Shown here: positions 1 through 8,175 of the stretch, piece by piece
How the letters are laid out: every line of letters starts with the position of its first letter
Numbering within the stretch: the stretch's first letter is position 1
Source: an uncultured Bacteroidales bacterium
Lineage (GTDB): Bacteria; Bacteroidota; Bacteroidia; Bacteroidales; UBA932
Length of the DNA: 19,789 bases
Assembly: GCA_946406095.1 (NCBI GenBank)
Contig: CAMJJO010000018.1
Span: 1-19,789 of the forward strand
Direction of reading: 5' to 3'
Program-made: the position numbers and the translations under genes
Notes under the pieces: model-generated
What the model was told of the DNA's origin: nothing
The model's database searches: none
Seen by the model: the letters and a program-made list of their open reading frames with translations, nothing else

Positions 1-1050
1 GTTCCATCAGCCGCTGGACCAACGAGAGCACCGGAGCAGTCGAACTGCTTGCGGATATCGATCTGGGCGGAGAGGAATGGACTCCCGTCGGAAACGCCAG
101 TGTCAATACCTCCAATGCTATTACAGGAAGTGCCTTTACCGGTGTATTTGACGGAAAGGGCCATACCGTAGATAACTTCAAGGTAACCGTTCCTGCCTCC
201 GGCACCAACGCTGTCGCCGGTCTGTTCGGTGCAATCAGCGGAGCAAGCGTAAAGAACCTCGTGATCGGCGAGAAAGCAGTGATCAAGAGTTCTTCCAACA
301 CCGGCTTCGTCACTATGGGTGCCGCGGTTGGTTTCGCCTCTGAATCCACCCTCGAGAACATCGACAGCTATGCCAAGATGATCGCAGATGCCGGAAAGGA
401 TAATGTCCGTCTGGTCGTCGGCGGTGCAATCGGCACCATTTTCTCTTCCGAGACCAAGGCTTCTACCGCCAAGGATATCAAGGGACATGCATCCTTCGAT
501 GTTGTCAATACCGTCAACACCAAGAACGGCGCGACCGGCTTCATCGTCGGCGGCGTTATCGGATTGACCGATGGCAAGAATGTGGATGTCGCTCCCGTGA
601 AGGTCGAGAATGCTGTCAACTATTCCGACTTCTCCGTGCAGGCAACCCGTACTGCAGGTGTAATCGGAACTATGAACACCTTCTCCATTGCGGAGGGCTG
701 TGTAAACTATGGAAACATCTCCTGCACCGATGTGAAGGCTTCCAACAGCCGCGTTGCGGGTATCGTTTCCGCAATGGGTAACAGCACTGCATTGAAGGGC
801 TGCGTCAACTATGGCGATGTGGTATTCGCCGTCTCCGGAGACAAAACTCACGGATATGCAGGTGGTGTCGCGGGACAGACCAACGACACCAATTCCTACA
901 CCTACTTCGATGGCTGCGCCAACTATGGTGCCGTCCTTTCCGACAGGTGGTTTGCCGATGGTGACGATAAGTACATGGGTATCATCTGCGCCAACTTCAA
1001 CGCGAAGGTGGTTACGGTCAAGAACTGTATCCTCGGCGGCAAGATCGGCC
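1..1050 (+). repeat. GLUG module A, protein-level repeat (partial)
   Basis: First visible copy of a module that recurs at 1191-2309 and in the downstream SGNH lipoprotein. It is cut by the window edge just before the ADIDLGG motif. It ends in GGKIG, followed by a short tail (VTITSENFSQYYSL) resembling the tail after module B. Boundaries are approximate. Confidence 0.55.
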
Positions 1051-2423
1051 CTTACACTCCTACCAACGAGGCTCCGGTTGTTACGATTACTTCGGAGAAC
1101 TTCTCTCAGTACTACTCCCTGACGGCTGCAAGCCGCTTCACCAAGGTGGTCTTCGAGAACAATACCTACGGCACCTACTCCGCACCCGGCATCAAGACTG
1201 CCGAGGATCTCAAGGCTTTCGCAGCCGCAGTCAACGCCGGCAGCGACATTAGTGCCTGGACCGATAGCGAAGGTGCTGTGGTTCTGGCGGCTGACATCGA
1301 CTGCTCCTCCATCACGGAATGGACCCCGATAGGCAACTGCACGTTGACCTCCACCTGGGCCCACAATAAGGTCGAAACCAGCGGCAAGCTCTTCACGGGC
1401 ACCTTCGACGGAAAGAATCACACCATCAAAAACCTGCACCTGAGTTTCGCCCCAACTGAGGGCAACGGCGCTTTCGGCTTCTTCGGCGGCATAGGTGAAG
1501 GCGGCGTGGTGAAGAACATTGTCTTCGACAGCAGCTGCTCCCTGCACATCGAGACCGGGAAAGCCGGCGTCTTCGGCATGCTGGCAGGGCTTGTGCTGGA
1601 CGGCAATGTGGACAATGTCAAGAACTACGCACCCGTTACGGGAGGCGGCACGTCGTCGCTGGGTAACAACAACGCTGCCGGCCGTGTAACCGTTGGTGGT
1701 TTGATCGGATGGGTCCATGCAGCTACGAAAGATGTTACCGTCAGCAACCTGTACAACGCCGGTGCGATTGGCACGTCTGCTGCCGAGTTTACCCGCGGTG
1801 GCAATGGCGGAAATGGTGCCAACGGCTTTATGGTTGGAGGTGTTGTCGGATTCTCTTCCAATACCGCTAATGAGCAGACGCAGACGCTCTCCAACCTGAA
1901 GAATGATGCCGACATCTATACCAATGCCGGTCGTGCTTCCGGAATTGTCTCTGCTGCCAACCGCTATACGATTGTCAAGGGTGCCGAAAACAACGGTGAC
2001 ATCCATCATTCCGCCAGCGGATCCTTCCGCCTCGGCGCCATCACCTGCATCACTGCTGTCGGATGTGTGCTGGAGGACTGTGTGAACAAGGGTGACCTGA
2101 TTGCCCCCGGAGTTGCTTCCGCCGCTGGAATCTGCTGCCTTGTCAATGACGACACCGTCAAGATTACCCGCTGCAGCAGCCTTGGAGCCACCATAGTGTG
2201 TACGGGCTTTGACACTGAAAACAACAAGGTTACCTATGCTGGCGCTTTCTATGGCCAGTGCAATAAAACCGCCACTTTCAGTGAATGCACCGTAAGCGGC
2301 AAGGTGGGTAAAACCGCCGATGCTCTGGTGACCCTGACCGCGGAGAACTATTTCCCCTTCGTAGGACAGGTCAACGAGAAAAACACCACCATCTCCAAGG
2401 ATAACATCAAGTTTGCGGAATGA
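1..2423 (+). CDS. GLUG-type repeat surface protein, 5' end outside window
   Basis: The reading frame is open from the window edge (first full codon at 3), so the Met codon at 261 is internal and the true start lies upstream; about 806 residues are visible. The protein holds two related modules of roughly 370-390 residues. Each begins with a W-rich stretch (ADIDLGGEEWTPVG; AADIDCSSITEWTPIG), then a FTGxFDGKxHT motif, then many short strands such as GCVNYGNI and GCANYGAV alternating with AGxxG or GGVxG turns, and ends in GGKIG or SGKVG. This pattern fits GLUG-motif right-handed beta-helix proteins of Bacteroidetes, which are usually exported and surface-exposed. No catalytic motif is recognised, and the signal peptide, if any, is outside. 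The stop overlaps the next start (ATGA at 2420-2423). Function is unknown; adhesion or glycan binding is inference. Confidence 0.75.
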   Translation, partial: SISRWTNESTGAVELLADIDLGGEEWTPVGNASVNTSNAITGSAFTGVFDGKGHTVDNFKVTVPASGTNAVAGLFGAISGASVKNLVIGEKAVIKSSSNTGFVTMGAAVGFASESTLENIDSYAKMIADAGKDNVRLVVGGAIGTIFSSETKASTAKDIKGHASFDVVNTVNTKNGATGFIVGGVIGLTDGKNVDVAPVKVENAVNYSDFSVQATRTAGVIGTMNTFSIAEGCVNYGNISCTDVKASNSRVAGIVSAMGNSTALKGCVNYGDVVFAVSGDKTHGYAGGVAGQTNDTNSYTYFDGCANYGAVLSDRWFADGDDKYMGIICANFNAKVVTVKNCILGGKIGPYTPTNEAPVVTITSENFSQYYSLTAASRFTKVVFENNTYGTYSAPGIKTAEDLKAFAAAVNAGSDISAWTDSEGAVVLAADIDCSSITEWTPIGNCTLTSTWAHNKVETSGKLFTGTFDGKNHTIKNLHLSFAPTEGNGAFGFFGGIGEGGVVKNIVFDSSCSLHIETGKAGVFGMLAGLVLDGNVDNVKNYAPVTGGGTSSLGNNNAAGRVTVGGLIGWVHAATKDVTVSNLYNAGAIGTSAAEFTRGGNGGNGANGFMVGGVVGFSSNTANEQTQTLSNLKNDADIYTNAGRASGIVSAANRYTIVKGAENNGDIHHSASGSFRLGAITCITAVGCVLEDCVNKGDLIAPGVASAAGICCLVNDDTVKITRCSSLGATIVCTGFDTENNKVTYAGAFYGQCNKTATFSECTVSGKVGKTADALVTLTAENYFPFVGQVNEKNTTISKDNIKFAE
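1191..2309 (+). repeat. GLUG module B, protein-level repeat
   Basis: Complete copy, from IKTAEDLKAFAAAVNAG to SGKVG. It shares with the copy in the 3391-5559 lipoprotein the opening (DLKAFAAAVN versus DFLAFASAVN), the FTGTFDGKNHTIKNL / FTGKFDGNTHHIKNL motif, the DSSCSLHI / DDSCSLTI strand, the YAP turn and the SGKVG end. The similarity is at protein level; the DNA has diverged, so the duplication is old. Confidence 0.65.
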
Positions 2424-3388
2424 AAAAGCTTCTGACCGTTATCCTTACCCTTATGCTTCTTTCCCTTTCCTGCCTTGCCGGCGGGAAGGGGAAGGAACTT
2501 AAGCTTCTCTACTGGAACATCCAGAACGGAATGTGGTCCGATCAGGGCAATGGATATGATGATTTTGTCAAGTTTGTAAAGGAACTGGACCCGGACATCT
2601 GCGTATGGTGCGAGGCTGAGTCCCGTTATGTAACGGACAAGGCTGTCAAGATGCAGATCCCGGAAGACCAGTATCTCCCATGGAACTGGGATATCCTGGC
2701 CGCCCGCTATGGGCACAAGTATACTCTCATTTGCGGCAAGCGGGATACCTTCCCTCAGGTCATCACTTCGAAGTATCCCCTTAAGATAGTCCGCCGCATC
2801 ACCGGCAACGGGGAAGACATCATCGTTGTCCACGGAGCCGGATGGGCGAAGGTGGACCTTGGCAAAGCGGGCGAACTGAACCTTGTGACCCTGCATACCT
2901 GGCCCCAGCGCTATGCTTATCTGGCCGAAGACCAGAAGGCGGATGCTGCCGCCCAGGGCGGAGATGTGTTCCGTTCACGCGAGATCCAGTACATCTGCGA
3001 GCAGACCATCGCTACCGTGCCGGATGCGGAAAAACAAAACTGGATGATGATGGGGGATTTCAATGCCATCTCGTCGGTTGACAATTACCATTATGGGATG
3101 GACCTTTCCGACAAGGCTTTCCTGGTGCACGATTATGTGCGGAACAATACTCCGTATATCGACGTGATAGAACGCTTCTATCCAGGAGAGTTCTGCAAGA
3201 GCACCCTCTCCGGAAGGCGTATCGACATGGTGTATGTCACTCCGGCCCTTTTCGATAAAATCACTTCCGCCCGCCATTTATATGACGGATTTGCCGAATC
3301 CAGGCGGGACCTCCGCGGCAAAGAAGTCGGGAACTTCTGCCACCCTTCGGACCATTATCCCATTTTGGTTACTTTTAAACTTAAATAA
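2420..3388 (+). CDS. Secreted endonuclease/exonuclease/phosphatase-family hydrolase
   Basis: A 322-residue protein of the Mg-dependent EEP (DNase I-like) fold, which cleaves phosphodiester or phosphomonoester bonds in nucleic acids, phospholipids or inositol phosphates. The fold's landmarks are present in order: WNIQNG (N33), the acidic CEAE (E65), TLHTW (H159), GDFNA (D213, N215), DMVYV (D269) and the C-terminal SDHYP (D311, H312). The catalytic set therefore looks complete and the length is normal. The N-terminus is a hydrophobic signal sequence (residues 1-20). A Cys at 18 is present, but S-L-S-C is a poor lipobox, so export by signal peptidase I is as likely. The start overlaps the previous stop (ATGA), implying translational coupling, and the next gene starts 2 bases after its stop. 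The substrate cannot be read from sequence. Confidence 0.88.
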   Translation: MKKLLTVILTLMLLSLSCLAGGKGKELKLLYWNIQNGMWSDQGNGYDDFVKFVKELDPDICVWCEAESRYVTDKAVKMQIPEDQYLPWNWDILAARYGHKYTLICGKRDTFPQVITSKYPLKIVRRITGNGEDIIVVHGAGWAKVDLGKAGELNLVTLHTWPQRYAYLAEDQKADAAAQGGDVFRSREIQYICEQTIATVPDAEKQNWMMMGDFNAISSVDNYHYGMDLSDKAFLVHDYVRNNTPYIDVIERFYPGEFCKSTLSGRRIDMVYVTPALFDKITSARHLYDGFAESRRDLRGKEVGNFCHPSDHYPILVTFKLK

Positions 3389-3390
3389 TC

Positions 3391-5559
3391 ATGAGAATGC
3401 TGCTTCTTCTTCTCTCTACCTTTTTTGCCCTGACTATATCCGGATGCAATCATAAAGAGCCTGCTCCGGTTGAAGAACCGGATGTCCCCGGCATCCATAA
3501 CGTACAGGATTTCCTTGCTTTTGCCTCTGCGGTAAACACCGGTGCGTCCACGAAGGAATGGGAGAATGAAGAGGGCTGGGTGAACCTGCTTGCCGACCTG
3601 GACTTTGCAGGTGTGACGGATTTCAAGCCTGTAGGGTATGCTACCGCTCCGTGGGAGAACTATTTTCCTGCCGTTGTGAGCGGAAATCCTTTTACCGGCA
3701 AGTTTGACGGCAATACTCACCATATAAAGAACCTTAAACTTGTCTGCAACGAAATCGAGGCAGGAAAGCATTTCGGGATATTCGGCTATGTCGGCCCCGG
3801 CGGCATTGTGCAGAACTTTATTATTGATGACAGTTGCTCGTTGACGATCGCCTCCGATGTGTCTGTTTCACTGAGTGCAGGTATGATAGCCGGCGTAGTT
3901 TATGATGCCACCGTCAGAGACATCACCAGCTATGCCCCTATGCATTACCAGGGCAAGGCGGCTGGCTATTTCCATATGGCGCTTATCGGCGGGCTGTATG
4001 CAAAGGAAAAAGGCTGCATAATAGACAGCGTGCACAACTGGGGAAAGATCGATGCAGAAAATTCAGCCAACCTGAATGCAGGCGCAACCGGAATCCACGT
4101 GGCCGGTATCGTGGGCTTTGCCAATTCACCGACTGGAAATGCCAAGCGCATTGTAATCTCCGACTGCAGCAATCACGGGAACATGACTTCCCAGGCCGGG
4201 CGTACAGCCGGTATCGTTGGTGCGGCCAATGCCTGCACGGATATCATCAACTGCGAGAACCGGGGCAACCAGCTCAACACAATGCCCAAAACCGATGGCG
4301 GCCGTCTGGGAAATATCTGCTGCTTCACCAACAACGGCTCCTCCATCTCGGGGTGCAAGAACTATGGCAATCTGGTTTCTACCACTTCCGGACGGGTCGG
4401 AGGAATCGTCTCCCTGCCTAACGCCGGTGCCTATTCCAATAACGAGAACTACGGGGAGATAATCTCGGACAGCGCTTATCGCGGATTATTCTTCGGATAT
4501 GTGACTCAGGCGGCTGCCTGGGAGGGAGGTACTGCATCGGGAAAGGTTGGCACATACAACAAGGGGAAATACAATTATGATTTGTACCCCGAGACCGATG
4601 TGGTCAGGTACCTCGGCAAGGACGGTTCGTCTGGCAAGGCTACCTATAAAGATGTCACCTACGACATCGCCACAGGCGACACGCCCGTCAATCCCGATCC
4701 CGACCTGAATGTCAGCGCTTCCTTCCGCATCTTCTTCATCGGCAACAGCTTTACAAAAGATGCCGTGGAACATCTGCCCGGCATACTTGCCGCGGCGGGA
4801 ATAAAGGATGTGCAGATGGTTCACATGTATTACGGCGGCCGCACCATCCCGGAATACAACGACGGATGGAGCACGTCAACGGATTACCATTGCTACGTGT
4901 GCAATCCCGGAAAGACTAGTTGGACGGATGTGAGCGGGAAGAGCCTCGCCACCGTTGCCGCCACAGGAAAATGGGATATAGTCACCATCCAGGAACATAC
5001 CGGAAGGCAGCTGGCATGGGGATGGACTTCTACCGAAAAGAACGCCGTCCAGGGTCTTGTGGATAAGGTAAAGGCCGCCCAGAAGAAAAATGGCGGCACC
5101 CCGAAACTCTACTACATCCTGTCGCAGTCCTATTTCAACTTGAGCAAGGCACAGAATGTCTCCAAGCCTTTCTCCAACACTGACGAGATGTGGACCATAA
5201 TCGCCGCGCAGGGTAAGAAAGCGGTGGAAGAGTGTGGCTTCGACGGAGTTATTTCGACTGGCGCGATGCTTCAGAATCTCCGCACATCCTCTCTTAACAA
5301 CAGCAACGGCCTGACCCGTGACGGGTATCATATGGATTACGGTATCTCCCGTTATGGTGCGTCATGCACGGTGTTTGAAACGGTGATCGGCCCCTTTAAC
5401 GGCAATATCAAGCTCGACAACAATACTTATCGGTACAGCAAGTCGTCCACTACCGACGGTTCCTGGTCGACACCGGTGACCGATGCCTCGGCGCCCATAG
5501 CCCTCCAGGCCGCCCGTTATGCCATCGCCAAGCCTTATGAGGTAACCAGTATGAAATGA
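3391..5559 (+). CDS. Lipoprotein: GLUG module fused to SGNH-type (DUF4886-like) hydrolase
   Basis: A 722-residue lipoprotein with a lipobox ISGC at Cys19. Residues about 35-387 are a GLUG beta-helix module homologous to those of the first gene. After a short Pro/Asp linker (near 430-440), residues about 445-720 resemble DUF4886/SGNH hydrolases: the block I motif GNSF at 451-454 carries the likely nucleophile Ser453, VTIQEH lies at 531-536, and DGYHMD at 644-649 supplies the likely Asp644-His647 pair. SGNH enzymes typically remove acetyl or other acyl groups from glycans, so a surface carbohydrate esterase is the best guess, but the true substrate is unknown. The gene follows the EEP gene by 2 bases and its stop overlaps the phosphatase start (ATGA), placing all of them in one operon. 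Confidence 0.8.
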   Translation: MRMLLLLLSTFFALTISGCNHKEPAPVEEPDVPGIHNVQDFLAFASAVNTGASTKEWENEEGWVNLLADLDFAGVTDFKPVGYATAPWENYFPAVVSGNPFTGKFDGNTHHIKNLKLVCNEIEAGKHFGIFGYVGPGGIVQNFIIDDSCSLTIASDVSVSLSAGMIAGVVYDATVRDITSYAPMHYQGKAAGYFHMALIGGLYAKEKGCIIDSVHNWGKIDAENSANLNAGATGIHVAGIVGFANSPTGNAKRIVISDCSNHGNMTSQAGRTAGIVGAANACTDIINCENRGNQLNTMPKTDGGRLGNICCFTNNGSSISGCKNYGNLVSTTSGRVGGIVSLPNAGAYSNNENYGEIISDSAYRGLFFGYVTQAAAWEGGTASGKVGTYNKGKYNYDLYPETDVVRYLGKDGSSGKATYKDVTYDIATGDTPVNPDPDLNVSASFRIFFIGNSFTKDAVEHLPGILAAAGIKDVQMVHMYYGGRTIPEYNDGWSTSTDYHCYVCNPGKTSWTDVSGKSLATVAATGKWDIVTIQEHTGRQLAWGWTSTEKNAVQGLVDKVKAAQKKNGGTPKLYYILSQSYFNLSKAQNVSKPFSNTDEMWTIIAAQGKKAVEECGFDGVISTGAMLQNLRTSSLNNSNGLTRDGYHMDYGISRYGASCTVFETVIGPFNGNIKLDNNTYRYSKSSTTDGSWSTPVTDASAPIALQAARYAIAKPYEVTSMK
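3493..4551 (+). repeat. GLUG module C, protein-level repeat
   Basis: Third copy of the module found twice in the first gene, here as the N-terminal half of an enzyme (residues about 35-387). It contains repeated strands such as NHGNMTSQAGRTAGIVG and CKNYGNLV...GRVGGIVS and ends in SGKVG like module B. Its presence in both a repeat-only protein and an enzyme suggests that it serves as a surface scaffold or binding unit. Confidence 0.6.
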
Positions 5560-6848
5560 GACAGTTGAATATGCGAAAATTGTTATCCATCCTCCTTGCA
5601 GGGCTTGCGTTTGCCGCTGTTTCTGTATCGGCCCAGCCTATAAAAGAGGCGGTATATGCCGATTTCAACCGGGCCGGCGGGGTTTACTACATGTACCCCT
5701 TCAAAGATCACAAGGTCAGTGCTCCGCCGAAGGGATATACGCCCGTCTATCTCAGTCATTATGGCCGCCACGGGGCCCGTTACCTGCTGAACGAGACCCA
5801 GTATGAGCGCAGCGTGGGTGTGCTGGATGCCGCCCACAAAGCCGGAGTCCTGACAGAGGAAGGGGAACGCGTATGGGAGATAGCTTCGGAGTATTACAAG
5901 AATGTCTGCCATAACCGTTTCGGTGACCTGTCTCCCCTTGGCTGGGAGCAGCATATACGCGTCGCAAGAGAGGTATATATGGATAACCGGGCATTCTTCC
6001 GCAAGCGCCCAGAGGTGCGGGCTGGCGCTTCCCAGACTCCCCGCAGCATAGTGTCGATGGCCGCTTTCTGCCAGGGGCTGCTAAAGGTAGATCCGAAATT
6101 GGATATTACCCAGTCGGCCGATGTCTATGATATGGACGAGATGTGCCCGCATCACGACACCAACCCCTGGCGTGAGGTGGAGAAAGAGGAAGGATATTTC
6201 AAGCGTAAGGATCCCTGGGGGACGGATTTGAAGGCCTTCATAGAGAAGCGTCTCGACTATCGTGCAATTGTCGCCCGTCTGTTCAAATCCCCGGAATTCT
6301 TGAAGGATTTCAGGGGAGACAGGGCTTTCGTGCTCGATTTCTTCAACCTTGTTTTCAACATGCAGTGCACCCCGACAGAGAGCAGTTTGATGGACGTTTT
6401 CACCCCCGACGAAAAATATGCTCTTTGGGAAATCGACAATTATATCTATTGGGTTGCAAACGCACCAGGATCTTCTCTGCGGGATTTGCCTACGCTGGCC
6501 CATATTGTGGAGGATGCAGACAGCGCCCTTGCCGCCGGAAAGCCTGGCGTGCGGCTGCGCTTCGGACACGATACCGTTTTTCTCTTTTTGATTTCGGCTT
6601 TTGGAGCGGACGGCTTCGACATTATCCCCGACAATGCCGACGGCATCTCAGCCAACTGGTACAATTTCCGCTCGCCAATGGCCGCCACGATGTATCTGTT
6701 GTTCTGTACCAACCGCAACGGAGATGTGATATTCAAACTGGTGATTAATGGCGACGAGGCAACACTCCCTCTGGAGCCAGTCGATGGTCCCTGGTACAGA
6801 TGGGAAGACATGAAGGCCATGCTCTCCGCCCGTTTTTCTTATTCATAG
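5556..6848 (+). CDS. Secreted histidine-type acid phosphatase (clade 2, phytase-like)
   Basis: A 430-residue member of the histidine phosphatase superfamily, clade 2, which hydrolyses phosphomonoesters through a phosphohistidine intermediate. The N-terminal catalytic motif RHGAR is at 71-75 (nucleophile His72), and the C-terminal proton-donor motif HD is at 338-339 within RFGHDTVFLF. HD is typical of phytases and general acid phosphatases, whereas MINPP-type enzymes use HAE. A cleavable signal peptide ends near VSVSAQ (about residue 27), so the enzyme acts in the periplasm or outside. The start at 5556 overlaps the upstream stop by ATGA; a second ATG at 5571 begins directly with the signal peptide (MRKLLSILLAG) and may be the real start. 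It is the last gene of its operon, since a promoter-like gap follows. The substrate is unproven; phytate or sugar phosphates are plausible. Confidence 0.87.
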   Translation: MRQLNMRKLLSILLAGLAFAAVSVSAQPIKEAVYADFNRAGGVYYMYPFKDHKVSAPPKGYTPVYLSHYGRHGARYLLNETQYERSVGVLDAAHKAGVLTEEGERVWEIASEYYKNVCHNRFGDLSPLGWEQHIRVAREVYMDNRAFFRKRPEVRAGASQTPRSIVSMAAFCQGLLKVDPKLDITQSADVYDMDEMCPHHDTNPWREVEKEEGYFKRKDPWGTDLKAFIEKRLDYRAIVARLFKSPEFLKDFRGDRAFVLDFFNLVFNMQCTPTESSLMDVFTPDEKYALWEIDNYIYWVANAPGSSLRDLPTLAHIVEDADSALAAGKPGVRLRFGHDTVFLFLISAFGADGFDIIPDNADGISANWYNFRSPMAATMYLLFCTNRNGDVIFKLVINGDEATLPLEPVDGPWYRWEDMKAMLSARFSYS

Positions 6849-6852
6849 TATA

Positions 6853-6876
6853 TTTTTCGTGCACGGGCACGAAAAA
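6853..6876. promoter_or_regulatory. Palindromic operator candidate upstream of the GH105-lyase operon
   Basis: A perfect inverted repeat with arms TTTTTCGTGC and GCACGAAAAA separated by ACGG. Its 14-base core CGTGCACGGGCACG (6858-6871) recurs as the exact reverse complement at 10055-10068 before susC. The centre (6864.5) lies about 25.5 bases upstream of the first base of the -7 box, or roughly 40 bases upstream of a plausible transcription start, where an activator overlapping the -33 region would sit. A dyad DNA site for a dimeric regulator is inferred; the regulator is not in the window. It is not a terminator, because no T-run follows the stem on either strand. Confidence 0.62.
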
Positions 6877-6889
6877 CCAAAAAGATTGC

Positions 6890-6897
6890 TATCTTTG
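6890..6897 (+). promoter_or_regulatory. Bacteroides-type promoter -7 box (TATCTTTG)
   Basis: TATCTTTG matches the TAnnTTTG -7 consensus of Bacteroidetes primary sigma promoters. No clear TTTG-type -33 element is seen at the expected spacing; that region is taken by the palindrome and CCAAAAA, which suggests an activator-dependent promoter. A leader TAACACTGGCACTGATA follows at 6904-6920, resembling the TAACACTGATA leader at 10105-10115. The 5' UTR would be only about 20 bases. Confidence 0.6.
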
Positions 6898-6924
6898 CAC
6901 TTGTAACACTGGCACTGATAGCAA

Positions 6925-8175
6925 ATGAAACATAGCATAATCGTCGTTCTATCTGTCTGTACGCTGTTTTTTGGCTGCACTCGCCAGCCGCTGTCACAGC
7001 GGATGGTGGAGTCAGAGATGCGGCGTTGCCCGACTGCGGCGGATCTTGACGGCATGGCCGGCAAACTCAAATGGAATTATACGCCCGGTCTCGAAATGTT
7101 GTCGTTCTTGGACGCCGCGTATCCCAGCGCGGTGGCTTGCGGAAAAACAATGCAGGTACCGGGCTCCCCTTGTGGGACACGGACCTGCCCTTTGTTTTTC
7201 GCGGAGGGCGTATTGGGATACGTCGATACCTGGTACGATGCGATAATCCGCGAGGATGGCTCGGTAGGTGCGAACTACAAGCGCAGCAACTATAATGTCG
7301 ACCACATCTGCCCCGGCCGCACCCTCTTCAAACTCTACGACCTCACCGGAAAACAAAAATATCGCGCTGCAATCGACAGCATCTACCAGCAGGTGAAAAC
7401 CCAGCCCCGCACCGAGGCGGGAGCCTTCTGGCACAAGAAGATATATCCCTATCAGGTATGGCTGGACGGCTTCTACATGGCTCAGCCTTTCTATGCACAG
7501 TACAGCGCCCGCTATATGGATTCCGAAGCGGCGGAAGCTAATTTCAGCGATATCGCAAGGCAGTTCGCAGTGGCCTATGACAAATGCATGGATCCGGCCA
7601 CGGGTCTTCTGCGCCACGCCTGGGACGAAACCCGCAGCATGTTCTGGGCGGATCCGGCTACAGGCCAGTCCGCTCATGCCTGGGGAAGGGCTATGGGCTG
7701 GTATCTGATGGCCCTTGTGGACGTGCTGGACTGGATGCCGGATAACCATCCGGACCGCGAAGGCTTGATAGGCATCCTCCGCACTCTTCTTGACCGTCTC
7801 CAGGAATACGACGATCCGGCCACCGGAATGTGGTATCAGGTGCTGGACAGCCCCGGGCGTGAGGGCAACTATATCGAGTCCACCTGCTCCGCAATGTTCA
7901 CCTACGTCTATCTCAAGGCGGCTGCGAAAGGATATGCTCCGGAATATGGCAAATATGCCCGCAGACTCTACCGGAAGCTGGTCAAGACCTTCATCCGCGA
8001 AGAGGCCGACGGCACCATCACCCTCACCGAATGCTGCGCAGTGGCAGGCCTTGGCGGCAAGGAGAACCGCAGCGGCGACTACGACTACTACATCCACGAA
8101 AAGAAATGCGAGAACGATCCCAAGGGCGTAGGGCCCTTCATCTGGGCGTCGCTTTACTACGAAAACAGAATATGA
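6925..8175 (+). CDS. GH105-family unsaturated uronyl (rhamnogalacturonyl-type) hydrolase
   Basis: A 416-residue protein of the GH105/GH88 (alpha/alpha)6-barrel type. These enzymes hydrate and release the 4,5-unsaturated uronic acid left at the non-reducing end of oligosaccharides by polysaccharide lyases. Family landmarks include YNVDHICPGR (about 123-131), GAFWHKKIYPYQVWLDGFYM with the likely catalytic Asp181, HAWGRAMGWY, YIESTCSAMF and a C-terminal GVGPFIWAS. The N-terminus is a signal sequence with FFGC (Cys18), a weak lipobox, so a lipoprotein is possible. Compared with the family as I recall it, a stretch near residues 66-92 (with Cys72, Cys83 and Cys88) looks about 15-20 residues longer and unusual. 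It is the first gene after a new promoter and is translationally coupled (ATGA, 8172-8175) to the pectate lyase whose products it would finish. The exact oligosaccharide (galacturonan or rhamnogalacturonan) is not certain. Confidence 0.88.
   Translation: MKHSIIVVLSVCTLFFGCTRQPLSQRMVESEMRRCPTAADLDGMAGKLKWNYTPGLEMLSFLDAAYPSAVACGKTMQVPGSPCGTRTCPLFFAEGVLGYVDTWYDAIIREDGSVGANYKRSNYNVDHICPGRTLFKLYDLTGKQKYRAAIDSIYQQVKTQPRTEAGAFWHKKIYPYQVWLDGFYMAQPFYAQYSARYMDSEAAEANFSDIARQFAVAYDKCMDPATGLLRHAWDETRSMFWADPATGQSAHAWGRAMGWYLMALVDVLDWMPDNHPDREGLIGILRTLLDRLQEYDDPATGMWYQVLDSPGREGNYIESTCSAMFTYVYLKAAAKGYAPEYGKYARRLYRKLVKTFIREEADGTITLTECCAVAGLGGKENRSGDYDYYIHEKKCENDPKGVGPFIWASLYYENRI

Noticed and set aside
261..2423. 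Met at 261 as the start of the first gene
   Set aside because: The frame is open to the window edge and the upstream codons encode the module start (ADIDLGG, FTGVFDGKGHT), so the gene is truncated by the window, not started there.
6853..6876. The hairpin as an intrinsic terminator of the upstream operon
   Set aside because: The 3' side of the stem is followed by A-rich, not T-rich, sequence on both strands; the match to a second copy before susC at the same promoter spacing fits an operator better.
8031..8171. N-terminal extension of the pectate lyase into GH105
   Set aside because: The extension is Arg-rich, overlaps GH105 in another frame and would bury the lipoprotein signal that starts at 8172/8181.
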